In this document: positions 26,010 through 33,940 of the stretch, piece by piece
Layout: every line of letters starts with the position of its first letter
Numbering within the stretch: the first letter of the stretch is position 1
Assembly: GCF_003074055.1 (NCBI RefSeq)
Contig: NZ_CP029043.1
Coordinates: 6,068,501-6,132,500 of the forward strand
Direction: 5' to 3'
DNA from: Streptomyces nigra
GTDB taxonomy: Bacteria; Actinomycetota; Actinomycetes; Streptomycetales; Streptomycetaceae
DNA: 64,000 nucleotides
The notes under the pieces: model-generated
Seen by the model: only the letters and a program-made list of their open reading frames with translations
What the model was told of the DNA's origin: nothing
Databases searched by the model: none
Program-made: the position numbers and the translations under genes

Positions 26010-26021
26010 GGCCGATCGGCC
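26010..26021. promoter_or_regulatory. GGCCGATCGGCC palindrome in the ppdK-USP intergenic region
   Basis: A perfect 12-base palindrome roughly midway in the 302-base divergent region. A regulator dimer bound here could control both ppdK and the stress protein gene. No other clear feature was seen in the rest of this region apart from the palindrome at 25885. Confidence 0.4.
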
Positions 26022-26144
26022 CCATGGCGCAACGCCCCGCCCCGCTCACGCGGGGGAAGGGCCCCTGACGCGCCCCGCCGGATGCCGGGGGCGGCCCGGC
26101 GGGTGACGCTGGTGGAGATGGGCGACGACGGCGAGGGAGTCATC

Positions 26145-27035
26145 GTGAGCGGTGCGAGCGGTGTCAGCGGTCTGGTGGTCGTGGGCGTGGACGGATCGGC
26201 GTCGAGTCTGGCCGCCGTCGAGGCCGCGGCGGCCGAGGCGCGGTTGCGCGAGGCCACGCTGAAGGTCGTCCACGCGTTCGTCTGGCCCGCCCTGCATGTG
26301 CCGCTGGGCCCGTCCCCACTGGGCCCGGACGACGGCGGGCTGCGCAACGAGGTGGAGACGATGGTCGCCCAGGCCGTCGAGCGGGCCCGGACGATCGCTC
26401 CGGGGATCGACGTCACCTCCTCCGTCGTGAGCGGCGAACCGCTGGCCACCCTGGAGGTCCAGTCGCGCTCCGCGGAGCTGGTGGTGGTCGGATCACGGGG
26501 GCTGGGCGGCTTCGTGGGCCTGCTGGTCGGCTCGACGGCCGTCCATCTCGCGGCGCACGGCCGGTGCCCGGTCATGGTCGTCCGCGAGGAGCCCGGATCC
26601 GACGGTCCCGTCGTCCTCGGCGTCGACGGCTCGCCCTCCGCCGAGGCGGCGACGGACTTCGCGTTCGCCGAGGCCGACCTGCGCAAGGCCCCGCTGCTGG
26701 CGCTGCATGCCTGGACCCCGTGGAACGCGCCGCTGCCCGCCCCGGACGAGGGTCCGTACGCCGCCGCGCCGGGCGCACTGGCGCAGGACGAGGAGCGGCT
26801 GGTGTCCGAGGCGATCGCCGGGCACCGGGAGCGCTTCCCGGACGTGCCCGTCACCACCAGGGCGGTACGGGGCCCGACGCGGGAGACCCTGATCGAGGCG
26901 AGCCGCTCAGCCCAGCTCCTCGTGGTCGGCGCGCGCGGCCGCGGCGGCTTCACCGGCCTCCTGCTCGGCTCGGTGAGCCAGGCGATGCTCCATCATGCGC
27001 ACTGCCCGGTGGTGGTCGTACGCGGAGACGTGTGA
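26145..27035 (+). CDS. Tandem universal stress protein
   Basis: A 296-residue protein with two UspA domains. Each begins with a VVGVDGS-type strand (LVVVGVDGSASS, VVLGVDGSPSA) and ends with the ATP-binding loop G-2x-G-9x-GS (GSRGLGGFVGLLVGST at about 113-128; GARGRGGFTGLLLGSV at about 264-279). GTG 26145 is preferred because GAGGGAG precedes it by six bases; an ATG at 26118 has its putative ribosome site too close. Two-domain Usps with intact ATP loops are typical of redox- or hypoxia-controlled genes in actinobacteria. It is divergent from ppdK. Confidence 0.9.
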   Translation: MSGASGVSGLVVVGVDGSASSLAAVEAAAAEARLREATLKVVHAFVWPALHVPLGPSPLGPDDGGLRNEVETMVAQAVERARTIAPGIDVTSSVVSGEPLATLEVQSRSAELVVVGSRGLGGFVGLLVGSTAVHLAAHGRCPVMVVREEPGSDGPVVLGVDGSPSAEAATDFAFAEADLRKAPLLALHAWTPWNAPLPAPDEGPYAAAPGALAQDEERLVSEAIAGHRERFPDVPVTTRAVRGPTRETLIEASRSAQLLVVGARGRGGFTGLLLGSVSQAMLHHAHCPVVVVRGDV

Positions 27036-27049
27036 CGTCGGCACATTGC

Positions 27050-27331
27050 TGAACCTGCGTGGCCGCCGTCGCCCTGGCCGTCTCGCACCCCGTCGCGCGC
27101 AGCGAGCAAGGCCATCGCCCGCGCGGCCCGCGAGGTGTCGGCCATCTCGGCAACACCCCTGCGGTCTGCCGCGCCTCCCACATCAACCCGAGGGTGATCG
27201 AGCTCGACGAGGAGGGCGTGACCGTCGCCGAGGCGCTGCCCCACCTGGGCGACGAGGGCACCGACGGCCTGCCCGCCACCCACGGGCCGGTCGAACAGGC
27301 GGTGCTGCGCATGCTGCGGGCAGGTGTTTAG
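27050..27331 (+). pseudogene. Remnant of a DNA topoisomerase IB gene (C-terminal end)
   Basis: After a stop codon at 27050 the frame gives TCVAAVALAVS, then the neighbouring frame gives ASKAIARAAREVSA, then the first frame resumes with LGNTPAVCRASHINPRVIELDEEGVTV. Joined together this reads like the end of the catalytic domain of bacterial topoisomerase IB, where LGNTPAVARASYIDPRV is the conserved segment next to the active tyrosine. Tyrosine is replaced by histidine here (RASH). The N-terminal 250 residues are missing. Two shifts, an altered catalytic position and loss of the front show that this is a dead fragment. Confidence 0.75.
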
Positions 27332-27440
27332 CCGGCACCGCTGAGGTTAGTCGGTCTGTCCCGCCGCCCGTCCGGACCGCCGCCGGAGACGGCGGCCATA
27401 GGACGGGCCGGCCAGACCCGCGAAGCGACAAGGGGCCGTG

Positions 27441-27608
27441 ATGACCACTCCCGAAGAGAACCGCCCGAAGACCGGCACGACCGACGAGGTCCTCACCGTG
27501 AAGAGCGCCCCGGAGGCCGGCACCCCCGGCGCCGGCGCCACCGGACGCACGGTCAAGGAAGCCCTCGAGGAGGCGGGCGTGAGCCCCGAGGACTTCGAGG
27601 AGAAGTGA
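27441..27608 (+). CDS. 55-residue acidic protein, unknown function
   Basis: ATG 27441 with AAGGGG upstream opens a 55-residue frame ending at TGA 27608. The product has an unstructured charged start (MTTPEENRPKTGTTDEV), a glycine/alanine-rich middle and an acidic helical end, TVKEALEEAGVSPEDFEEK. It has good codon bias and a clean ribosome site, and precedes the DUF1360 gene by 37 bases, so it may be the first gene of that unit. No family is recognised; the tail could be a degradation or docking signal, but that is speculation. Confidence 0.5.
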   Translation: MTTPEENRPKTGTTDEVLTVKSAPEAGTPGAGATGRTVKEALEEAGVSPEDFEEK

Positions 27609-27645
27609 CCGAGGGGTACTGCGGAAACAACGGAAACAGGAGCCC

Positions 27646-28224
27646 ATGAACACGGCACACACGGCGGACCCGGCGGACAAGACGGTCCCGGCGGACGACG
27701 ACCCTCCGACAGGACGCCTGCACGGACTCCTGCGGCGCACCCGGCGGGAGTACGCGGCGGGCCACGACCGCCCCCTCGGCGGCTACCTCGCGGCCATGGC
27801 GGGCTTCGCCGGCTACACGGCCGCCTGGGCCACCGCCGTACGCCTGCGCGGCCGGCCCCTGCCGGACCGCCCCGAACCGTGGGACGTGGCCCTCACCTCG
27901 ATCGCCACGTTCCGGCTCAGCAGACTGCTGACCAAGGCATCGGTCACCAGCCCGCTTCGCGCCCCCTTCACCCGGTACGTCGCCCCGCAGGGCCCGGCCG
28001 AACTGCACGAGGAGGCCAAGCCGGAAGGCAGCCGCCACACCGCCGGCGAACTGGCCACCTGCCCGTTCTGCATGAGCGTCTGGGTCGCCTCTTCCCTGAC
28101 CGCCGGCCAACTCCTCTGGCCCCGCGCCACCCGCACGGCCATGGGCGCCCTGGCGGCCCTGGCCGGCGCGGACGCCCTGCAACTGGCGTACGGCCGCCTG
28201 ATCGACAGGACGACCGGCGACTGA
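27646..28224 (+). CDS. DUF1360 membrane protein
   Basis: A 192-residue protein starting at ATG 27646 with GGAAACAGGAG upstream. The conserved DUF1360 features are seen: WDVALTSIATFRLSRLLTKASVTSPLRAPF in the middle and ELATCPFCMSVWVAS with a CxxC pair, followed by a hydrophobic helix. Predicted membrane segments lie around LAAMAGFAGYTAAWATAV and MGALAALAGADALQLAYG. The family is linked to spore and membrane genes in Gram-positive bacteria but has no settled role. The CPFC motif may bind metal or heme. Confidence 0.85.
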   Translation: MNTAHTADPADKTVPADDDPPTGRLHGLLRRTRREYAAGHDRPLGGYLAAMAGFAGYTAAWATAVRLRGRPLPDRPEPWDVALTSIATFRLSRLLTKASVTSPLRAPFTRYVAPQGPAELHEEAKPEGSRHTAGELATCPFCMSVWVASSLTAGQLLWPRATRTAMGALAALAGADALQLAYGRLIDRTTGD

Positions 28225-28288
28225 CCGCACGGACATCGCGCCTTCGTCGTGCTTGTACGGTGTCGACTTCGAGCAGAGGGACGCCGAC

Positions 28289-28651
28289 ATGACCGACGAC
28301 AACGCCCGGGTGAGCCGGACGCGCCGCTGGCTCGTTGCGGCCTTCGCCGTGACCGCTGTCGCGGGGGCCGCGGCCACGGAAGTCCCGACCACCGGCACAC
28401 CCGACCAGCCGGTGAGCGCGGGCGGGGTGGTTGAGCGCACCGAACCGGCACGGAGCCCGTCCCCGTCCTGCCACCCGCTCCCGGAGGGGGCCGAAGAAGC
28501 CGTCGCCGGTGCCCGACCCGGAGACGGGCAGTTCAAGGCCGTGGCTGCCGACTCCCTGCCGACGCGGGCAGCGGTGGCAAACGACCGTGACGTGGCCCAT
28601 CGGGGCCCGCCGCGTGGCGGCACGCTCCGGTGCGAAATACTTTCCCGATGA
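28289..28651 (+). CDS. Hypothetical protein with N-terminal hydrophobic segment
   Basis: A 120-residue frame at ATG 28289, preceded by GAGGG at eight bases. The start MTDDNARVSRTRRWLVAAFAVTAVAGAAATEV looks like a signal peptide or membrane anchor; the rest is polar with no motif. It ends with ATGA overlapping the acetyltransferase start, which argues for a translated gene. The composition in the second half (many Arg, Pro and Gly) is less convincing, so it could be a decayed gene. Confidence 0.45.
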   Translation: MTDDNARVSRTRRWLVAAFAVTAVAGAAATEVPTTGTPDQPVSAGGVVERTEPARSPSPSCHPLPEGAEEAVAGARPGDGQFKAVAADSLPTRAAVANDRDVAHRGPPRGGTLRCEILSR

Positions 28652-29136
28652 GCGCACGCCATTCCCCGGTCAGCCGGCCGGTCATGATCCGGGGGGCCGT
28701 CGCGCGGGATGCCAAACGGCTCACGCGGCTGGTGCGTGGCTCAGGGGCCTACGAGGGCAAGTACGCGGCCGCGGTCGCGGGCTACCGCGTCGGTCCGGAT
28801 TACATCGAGGCCCACCGCGCCTTTGTGGCCGTCGGCGCCGACCAGCAGGGAGAGCGGGTCCTCGGGTTCTACTCGCTCGTCCTCGATCCACCGGAGCTCG
28901 ACCTGCTGTTCGTCGCCGACGAGGCGCAGGGACGGGGTATCGGACGGCTGCTCGTCGCGCACATGCAGACCGAGGCCCGTGCGGCCGGGCTCGACCGCGT
29001 CAAGGTCGTGTCGCATCGTCCCGCCGAGCACTTCTACCACCGTGTCGGCGCGGTGCGGACCGGGACCGCGTTCGCGAACCCGCCCGCCGTACCGTGGGAC
29101 CGTCCCGAATTCGAGTTCCGCATCCCTGCGGAATGA
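28648..29136 (+). CDS. GNAT-family N-acetyltransferase
   Basis: A 162-residue acetyltransferase. The acetyl-CoA loop QGRGIGRLL is at about residues 94-102, after the beta-strand DLLFVADE; RVKVVSHRPAEHFYHRVGAVRTG is motif B with the usual FY-RxGF pattern. The substrate cannot be predicted; the neighbours do not help. ATG 28648 was selected because it overlaps the previous stop; a GTG at 28630 is an alternative. Confidence 0.85.
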   Translation: MSARHSPVSRPVMIRGAVARDAKRLTRLVRGSGAYEGKYAAAVAGYRVGPDYIEAHRAFVAVGADQQGERVLGFYSLVLDPPELDLLFVADEAQGRGIGRLLVAHMQTEARAAGLDRVKVVSHRPAEHFYHRVGAVRTGTAFANPPAVPWDRPEFEFRIPAE

Positions 29137-29285
29137 CGCGGTGTGCCGGTCGGCGAGGCACGGGCGATCGATGTCAGCGGCGCCAGGTCATGCCGTGTGT
29201 TAGTGTCAGGGGTTTGCGTGGTCGTCGCGGTGGGCGTTTCCGCCCGTTCCGTTCAGCTTCCGCGTGGGCTGTTGAAACCTGCCGG

Positions 29286-29315
29286 GCCTTCCTCGGTACG
29301 TTCCCTACGGAAGGC
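29286..29315 (+). other. Hairpin covering the ribosome site of the DEAD-box helicase gene
   Basis: GCCTTCC (29286-29292) is complementary to GGAAGGC (29309-29315), and GGAAGG is the only good Shine-Dalgarno sequence for ATG 29321. The hairpin would hide the ribosome site in the mRNA leader. A 184-base leader region precedes the gene, with GGGCGTTTCCGCCC as a further small hairpin near 29230-29250. Confidence 0.5.
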
Positions 29316-29320
29316 TGTTC

Positions 29321-30724
29321 ATGAAGCACCCCCATGACTCCGGCATCGCTCACGGCAGTCCCGCCCAGCCCGGGGCGTCGACCCCAGCCGTCACTTTTGC
29401 CGGCCTGGAACTGCCGACCCAGGTGCTGCGGACACTCAGCGAACTCGGGGTGAGCGAACCCTTCCCGATCCAGGCCGCCACCCTGCCCGACGCCCTGCGG
29501 GGGCGCGACGTCCTGGGACGCGGGCGCACCGGATCGGGCAAGACGCTCGCCTTCGGCCTGCCGCTGCTGACCCGCATGGCGGGGCGGCGCGCCGAACCGA
29601 AGCAGCCCCTCGCTCTGATCCTCGTGCCCACCCGGGAGCTGGCCCAGCAGGTCACCCAGGCGCTGACGCCGTACGCCGAGGCACTGCGGCTGCGGGTCGC
29701 CACGGTCGTCGGCGGAATGTCGATCGGGCGGCAGATCGCCGCGCTGCGCGAGGGGGCCGAGGTGGTCGTCGCCACCCCAGGACGCCTGCACGACCTGATC
29801 GAGCGCAAAGCCTGCCGCCTGGGACGAGTGAAGATCACCGTGCTGGACGAGGCCGACCAGATGTGCGACCTGGGATTCCTGCCGCAGGTTTCCGACGCGC
29901 TCGACCAGGTGCACCCCGACGGTCAGCACATGCTCTTCTCGGCCACCCTCGACCGCGACGTCGATCAACTGGTCCAGCGCTACCTCCACGACCCCGTCGT
30001 CCACTCGGTCGACCCGGCCGCGGGCGCGGTCACGACGATGGAGCACCACGTCCTGGTCGTCCACGGCCCCGACCGCTACGCCGTCACCACGGAGATCGCC
30101 GCCCGCGACGGCCGCGTCCTGCTGTTCCTCGACACCAAGCACGCCGTCGACCAGCTCACCCGGCATCTGCGGGCCGGCGGGGTGCACGCCGGGGCCCTGC
30201 ACAGCGGCAAGTCCCAGCCGCAGCGCACACGGACCCTGGCGCAGTTCAAGAACGGCCAGATCACCGTTCTGGTGGCGACCGACGTCGCGGCCCGTGGCCT
30301 GCACGTCGACGATCTCGACCTCGTGGTCAATGTCGACCCGCCCACCGACGCCAAGGACTATGTGCACCGGGCGGGCCGCACCGCCCGCGCCGGTGAGTCC
30401 GGCAGCGTGGTCACGCTCGTGCTGGGGAGTCAGCGCCGCGAGACGAGCCGCATGATGGCCGAGGCCGGCATCGAGCCGACCGTCACCAAGGTGCGCTCGG
30501 GCGAGGCGGAGCTGAGCCGGATCACCGGCGCCAAGGCTCCCTCCGGGATCCCGCTCGACGGCGGGCCCGCCGCCCCCCGGCCCAAGAACACCAACGCCCC
30601 CTTCCGCGGCCTCGGCACCAGCAAGGGCGCCTCCCGCGGGGCCGGCGGCAAGTCCCGGAAGACGGACGAGGCCCGCAAGCTCGCCGAAGCCCGCAGGGCC
30701 GCCCTCGTGCGCCGCAACGGCTGA
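29321..30724 (+). CDS. DEAD-box RNA helicase
   Basis: A 467-residue ATP-dependent RNA helicase of the RhlE/CsdA group. Q-motif region FAGLELPTQVLRTLSELGVSEPFPIQ, Walker A GRTGSGKT near 68-75, PTRELA at 103-108, GG and TPGR motifs, DEAD at 176-179, SAT in LFSATLDRD, and the second domain with LVATDVAARGLHVDDLDLVVNVD and HRAGRTARAGE. The C-terminal 90 residues are basic and glycine-rich with an RNA-binding character (PRPKNTNAPFRGLG, ASRGAGGKSRKTDEAR). It probably unwinds structured RNA in cold or ribosome assembly. It is convergent with an RNase J-type gene 57 bases away. Confidence 0.93.
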   Translation: MKHPHDSGIAHGSPAQPGASTPAVTFAGLELPTQVLRTLSELGVSEPFPIQAATLPDALRGRDVLGRGRTGSGKTLAFGLPLLTRMAGRRAEPKQPLALILVPTRELAQQVTQALTPYAEALRLRVATVVGGMSIGRQIAALREGAEVVVATPGRLHDLIERKACRLGRVKITVLDEADQMCDLGFLPQVSDALDQVHPDGQHMLFSATLDRDVDQLVQRYLHDPVVHSVDPAAGAVTTMEHHVLVVHGPDRYAVTTEIAARDGRVLLFLDTKHAVDQLTRHLRAGGVHAGALHSGKSQPQRTRTLAQFKNGQITVLVATDVAARGLHVDDLDLVVNVDPPTDAKDYVHRAGRTARAGESGSVVTLVLGSQRRETSRMMAEAGIEPTVTKVRSGEAELSRITGAKAPSGIPLDGGPAAPRPKNTNAPFRGLGTSKGASRGAGGKSRKTDEARKLAEARRAALVRRNG

Positions 30725-30756
30725 GAGCCGTTCCCTGGTGCTACCTCACCCACCGG

Positions 30757-30781
30757 GCCGCCCGGCCGCGGCTCGGGCGGC
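30757..30781. terminator. Bidirectional hairpin between helicase and RNase J genes
   Basis: GCCGCCCG (30757-30764) pairs with CGGGCGGC (30774-30781) over eight bases with a nine-base loop. It directly abuts the RNase J stop codon and ends about 57 bases after the helicase stop, so it can serve both convergent genes. Confidence 0.55.
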
Positions 30782-32467
30782 TCAGGCGTCGATGATGACG
30801 GGGATGATGAGCGGCTTGCGGCGGTGGGTGCGGAACGCCCAGTTCGCCACGGCACGGGCGATCAGCTGTTCGAGCTGGCGCGCGTCCCCGACGCCTTCCT
30901 CGGCCGCGGTGGCCAGGGTCTTCTCGATGACGGGGATGACCGGCTCGAAGGTGCTGTCGTCGTGCACGAAGCCGCGGGCCAGGAAGTCGGGGGCCTCGGC
31001 GAGGGCGCCGGTGTCCGCATCGACGATCGCCACCACCGTCACGACGCCCTCCTCCGCGAGGGTGAGGCGGTCCTTGAGGGACGCCTCGGTGGCCCCGCCG
31101 ACCTCCATGCCGTCCACGTAGACGTTGCCGGCGGGCACCTTGCCGGTGATGGACGCGCGCCCGTCGACGAGGTCGACGACGACGCCGTCCTCGGCGATGA
31201 CGACCCGCTCGGGGTCGACACCGGTACGGATGGCGAGGTCGCCGTTGGCCCGCAGGTGGCGCCATTCGCCGTGCACCGGCATGACGTTGCGGGGCTTGAC
31301 GATGTTGTAGCAGTAGACGAGTTCGCCGGCGCTGGCGTGCGCGGAGACGTGCACCTTGGCGTTGCCCTTGTGGACCACGTGCGCGCCCCACCGGGTGAGT
31401 CCGTTGATCACCCGGTAGATGGCGTTCTCGTTGCCGGGGATGAGGGAGCTGGCGAGCAGGACGGTGTCGCCCTTGCCGATGCGGATCATGTGATCGCGGT
31501 TGGCCATCCGCGACAGCGCGGCCATCGGTTCGCCCTGGGAGCCGGTGCACACCAGCGTGACCTTGTGGTCCGGGAGCTTCTCCAGCTCCTTCGTGCTCAC
31601 CACCAGACCGGACGGAACCTTCAGATAGCCCAGGTCACGGGCGATGCCCATGTTCCGGACCATGGACCGGCCGACGAAGGCCACCTTGCGGCCGTGCTGG
31701 TGGGCCGCGTCCAGGACCTGCTGGATGCGGTGCACATGGCTGGCGAAGCTGGAGACGATGACCCGGCGCGGCGCGGTGCGCATCACCTGCTCGATCGCCG
31801 GGTTCAGCTCACGCTCGGAGGTGGTGAAGCCGGGTACTTCGGCGTTGGTGGAGTCGGTGAGGAACAGGTCCACGCCCTCCTCGCCGAGGCGGGCGAAGGC
31901 ACGCAGATCGGTGATGCGGTCGTCGAGAGGGAACTGGTCCATCTTGAAGTCGCCCGTGTGCAGCACCATCCCGGCCTGAGTGCGGATCGCGACCGCGAGG
32001 CTGTCGGGGATGGAGTGGTTGACCGCCACGAACTCGCAGTCGAAGGGCCCGAAGCCGCGCCGGTCGCCCTCCCGCACCCGCACCGTGCGCGGCCGGATGC
32101 CGTGCTCCTTGAGCTTGGCCTCCAGGAACGCCAGCGTCAGCTTCGAGCCGACGACGGGGATGTCGCGCCGCTCGCGCAGCAGGTACGGCACACCGCCGAT
32201 GTGGTCCTCGTGACCATGGGTGAGGACCACGGCGACGATGTCGTCCAGACGGTCCCGGATCGAGGTGAAGTCCGGCAGGATCACGTCCACGCCGGGCTGG
32301 GTCTCCTCGGGGAACAGGACGCCGCAGTCGACGACGAGCAGCTTGCCCGCGTGCTCGAAGACGGTCATGTTGCGGCCGATCTCACCCAGGCCGCCCAGGG
32401 CGACGACCCGCAGCCCTCCCTCGGGAAGAGGCGGTGCGGCTTTCAGCTCAGGGTGGGGATGACTCAT
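30782..32467 (-). CDS. RNase J-type ribonuclease
   Basis: A 561-residue beta-CASP metallo-beta-lactamase ribonuclease. LGGLGEIGRNM starts the fold, the metal-binding THGHEDHIGG is at 83-92, HTGDFKMD carries a further ligand, and the beta-CASP part has STNAEVPGFT, SSFASHVHRIQQV, CTGSQGEPMAALSRMA and SAHASAGEL. The C-terminal domain ends HRRKPLIIPVIIDA. ATG 32467 matches the family start MSHPHPEL. RNase J degrades and matures RNA from the 5' end or internally. The C-terminal third differs from what I remember of the main Streptomyces RNase J, and the usual dapA neighbour is absent, so it may be a second paralogue. Confidence 0.92.
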   Translation of the reverse strand: MSHPHPELKAAPPLPEGGLRVVALGGLGEIGRNMTVFEHAGKLLVVDCGVLFPEETQPGVDVILPDFTSIRDRLDDIVAVVLTHGHEDHIGGVPYLLRERRDIPVVGSKLTLAFLEAKLKEHGIRPRTVRVREGDRRGFGPFDCEFVAVNHSIPDSLAVAIRTQAGMVLHTGDFKMDQFPLDDRITDLRAFARLGEEGVDLFLTDSTNAEVPGFTTSERELNPAIEQVMRTAPRRVIVSSFASHVHRIQQVLDAAHQHGRKVAFVGRSMVRNMGIARDLGYLKVPSGLVVSTKELEKLPDHKVTLVCTGSQGEPMAALSRMANRDHMIRIGKGDTVLLASSLIPGNENAIYRVINGLTRWGAHVVHKGNAKVHVSAHASAGELVYCYNIVKPRNVMPVHGEWRHLRANGDLAIRTGVDPERVVIAEDGVVVDLVDGRASITGKVPAGNVYVDGMEVGGATEASLKDRLTLAEEGVVTVVAIVDADTGALAEAPDFLARGFVHDDSTFEPVIPVIEKTLATAAEEGVGDARQLEQLIARAVANWAFRTHRRKPLIIPVIIDA

Positions 32468-32602
32468 ACCCTGACGGTACCCGCAGAGCGGGACACGGTG
32501 ATCCACCGCCTGTGCGATCTCCCCTGAGCAAGTGCCCGTGAGACCTGTGCAGTCGCAACCCCCGTCAGAGGGGCAGCCCCTATACGTGAGAGGGTCTGGG
32601 GC

Positions 32603-33907
32603 GTGAGTGAGACACCCCCGAACACCCTGCAATACCGCTTCGACGGGCCGGAAGAGGCCCCGGTCCTCATCCTGGGTCCCTCACTGGGCACCACCTGGCA
32701 CATGTGGGACCGGCAGGTTCCCGAGCTGACCCAGCAGTGGCGGGTCTTCCGGTTCGACCTCCCCGGGCACGGGGGCGCCCCCGCCCACCCGGCCGGTTCG
32801 GTCACCGATCTCACCGAGCGGCTGCTCGCCACTCTCGACGGGCTGGGCGTGCAGCGCTTCGGCTACGCCGGGTGCGCGCTCGGCGGCGCCGTCGGCATCG
32901 AACTGGCCCTGCGGCACCCCGAGCGCGTCGCGTCGCTCGCCCTGATCGCCGCCTCCCCGCGCTTCGGCACCGCCGACGAGTTCCGGCAGCGCGGTGTGAT
33001 CGTGCGGTCCAACGGCCTCGACCCGATCGCCCGCACCTCGCCGGACCGCTGGTTCACCTCCGGATTCGCCGCCGCGCAGCCCGCCATCACCGAGTGGGCC
33101 GTACAGATGGTCCGCACCACCGACCCCGGCTGCTACATCGCCGCCTGCGAGGCCCTCGCCTCCTTCGACGTACGGCCCCAGCTCGGCGGCGTCACCGTGC
33201 CGACCCTCGTCCTCGTCGGCTCCGACGACCAGGTCACCGGCCCCGCCGAGGCCCGCACCCTGGTCGCCGGGATACCCGACGCCCGGCTCGCGGTCGTCCC
33301 CGGCGCCTCCCACCTCGTGCCGGTCGAGCAGCCCGCCGCCGTCACCGACCTGCTGGTGCGGCACTTCTCCACCGCGTGGCAGCAGCCCGCCTACGACTCC
33401 ACCACCGGCCACCTCGCCGTGGTCGCCGCCCCCGTCCGGCCGGCCCCGGTGGCGGCGCCCGCGCAGCCCGCGCCCATCGCCGAGATCGCCCCGGCCGCCG
33501 TCGCCCCGCCGCAGGGAGCGGGCCGCCCCGACCCGTACGACGCCGGGATCAAGGTCCGGCGCGAGGTCCTCGGCGACGCCCACGTCGACCGGACCCTCGC
33601 GCAGGCGGACGACTTCTCCGGCGACTTCCAGGAGCTCGTCACCCGGTACGCCTGGGGCGAGGTCTGGGACCGGTCCGGCCTCGACCGGCGCACCCGCAGC
33701 GCCGTCACCCTCACCGCGCTCGTCGCGGGCGGGCACCTCGACGAGCTGGCCGCCCACACCCGCGCGGCCCTGCGCAACGGCCTCACCCCCGCCGAGATCA
33801 AGGAGGTGCTGCTCCAGACGGCCGTCTACTGCGGTGTCCCGGCGGCGAACAGCGCCTTCAAGGTCGCCCAGCAGGTCATCCGCGAGGAGACCACCCCGGA
33901 GGGGTGA
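32603..33907 (+). CDS. PcaDC-like fusion: enol-lactone hydrolase plus carboxymuconolactone decarboxylase
   Basis: A 434-residue two-domain protein. Residues 1-265 form an alpha/beta-hydrolase related to 3-oxoadipate enol-lactonase (PcaD): oxyanion-side GPSLGTTWHMW, the RFDLPGHGGAP strand, and the histidine in VPGASHLVPVEQP. At the nucleophile elbow it reads GCALGG (90-95), with Ala92 where Ser is expected. After a proline/alanine linker (about 270-310), residues 311-434 are a carboxymuconolactone decarboxylase (PcaC) domain with GEVWDRSGLDRRTRSAVTLTALVAGG and EVLLQTAVYCGVPAAN. In protocatechuate breakdown the fusion would make 3-oxoadipate, but no other pca gene is nearby. GTG 32603 is the start. 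Confidence 0.82.
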   Translation: MSETPPNTLQYRFDGPEEAPVLILGPSLGTTWHMWDRQVPELTQQWRVFRFDLPGHGGAPAHPAGSVTDLTERLLATLDGLGVQRFGYAGCALGGAVGIELALRHPERVASLALIAASPRFGTADEFRQRGVIVRSNGLDPIARTSPDRWFTSGFAAAQPAITEWAVQMVRTTDPGCYIAACEALASFDVRPQLGGVTVPTLVLVGSDDQVTGPAEARTLVAGIPDARLAVVPGASHLVPVEQPAAVTDLLVRHFSTAWQQPAYDSTTGHLAVVAAPVRPAPVAAPAQPAPIAEIAPAAVAPPQGAGRPDPYDAGIKVRREVLGDAHVDRTLAQADDFSGDFQELVTRYAWGEVWDRSGLDRRTRSAVTLTALVAGGHLDELAAHTRAALRNGLTPAEIKEVLLQTAVYCGVPAANSAFKVAQQVIREETTPEG

Positions 33908-33940
33908 GCGCCCGCCATCCGCACGCGTCAGGATGGACCC

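Noticed and set aside
25981..26021. The palindromes near ppdK as a certain DevR/OsdR box
   Set aside because: The spacing does not match the known mycobacterial 20-base box and no regulator gene is near, so only a tentative site is reported.
26082..26144. Longer start for the universal stress protein (26082 or ATG 26118)
   Set aside because: The ribosome site for 26118 is too close and the added residues have no family match; GTG 26145 has a well-placed GAGGGAG.
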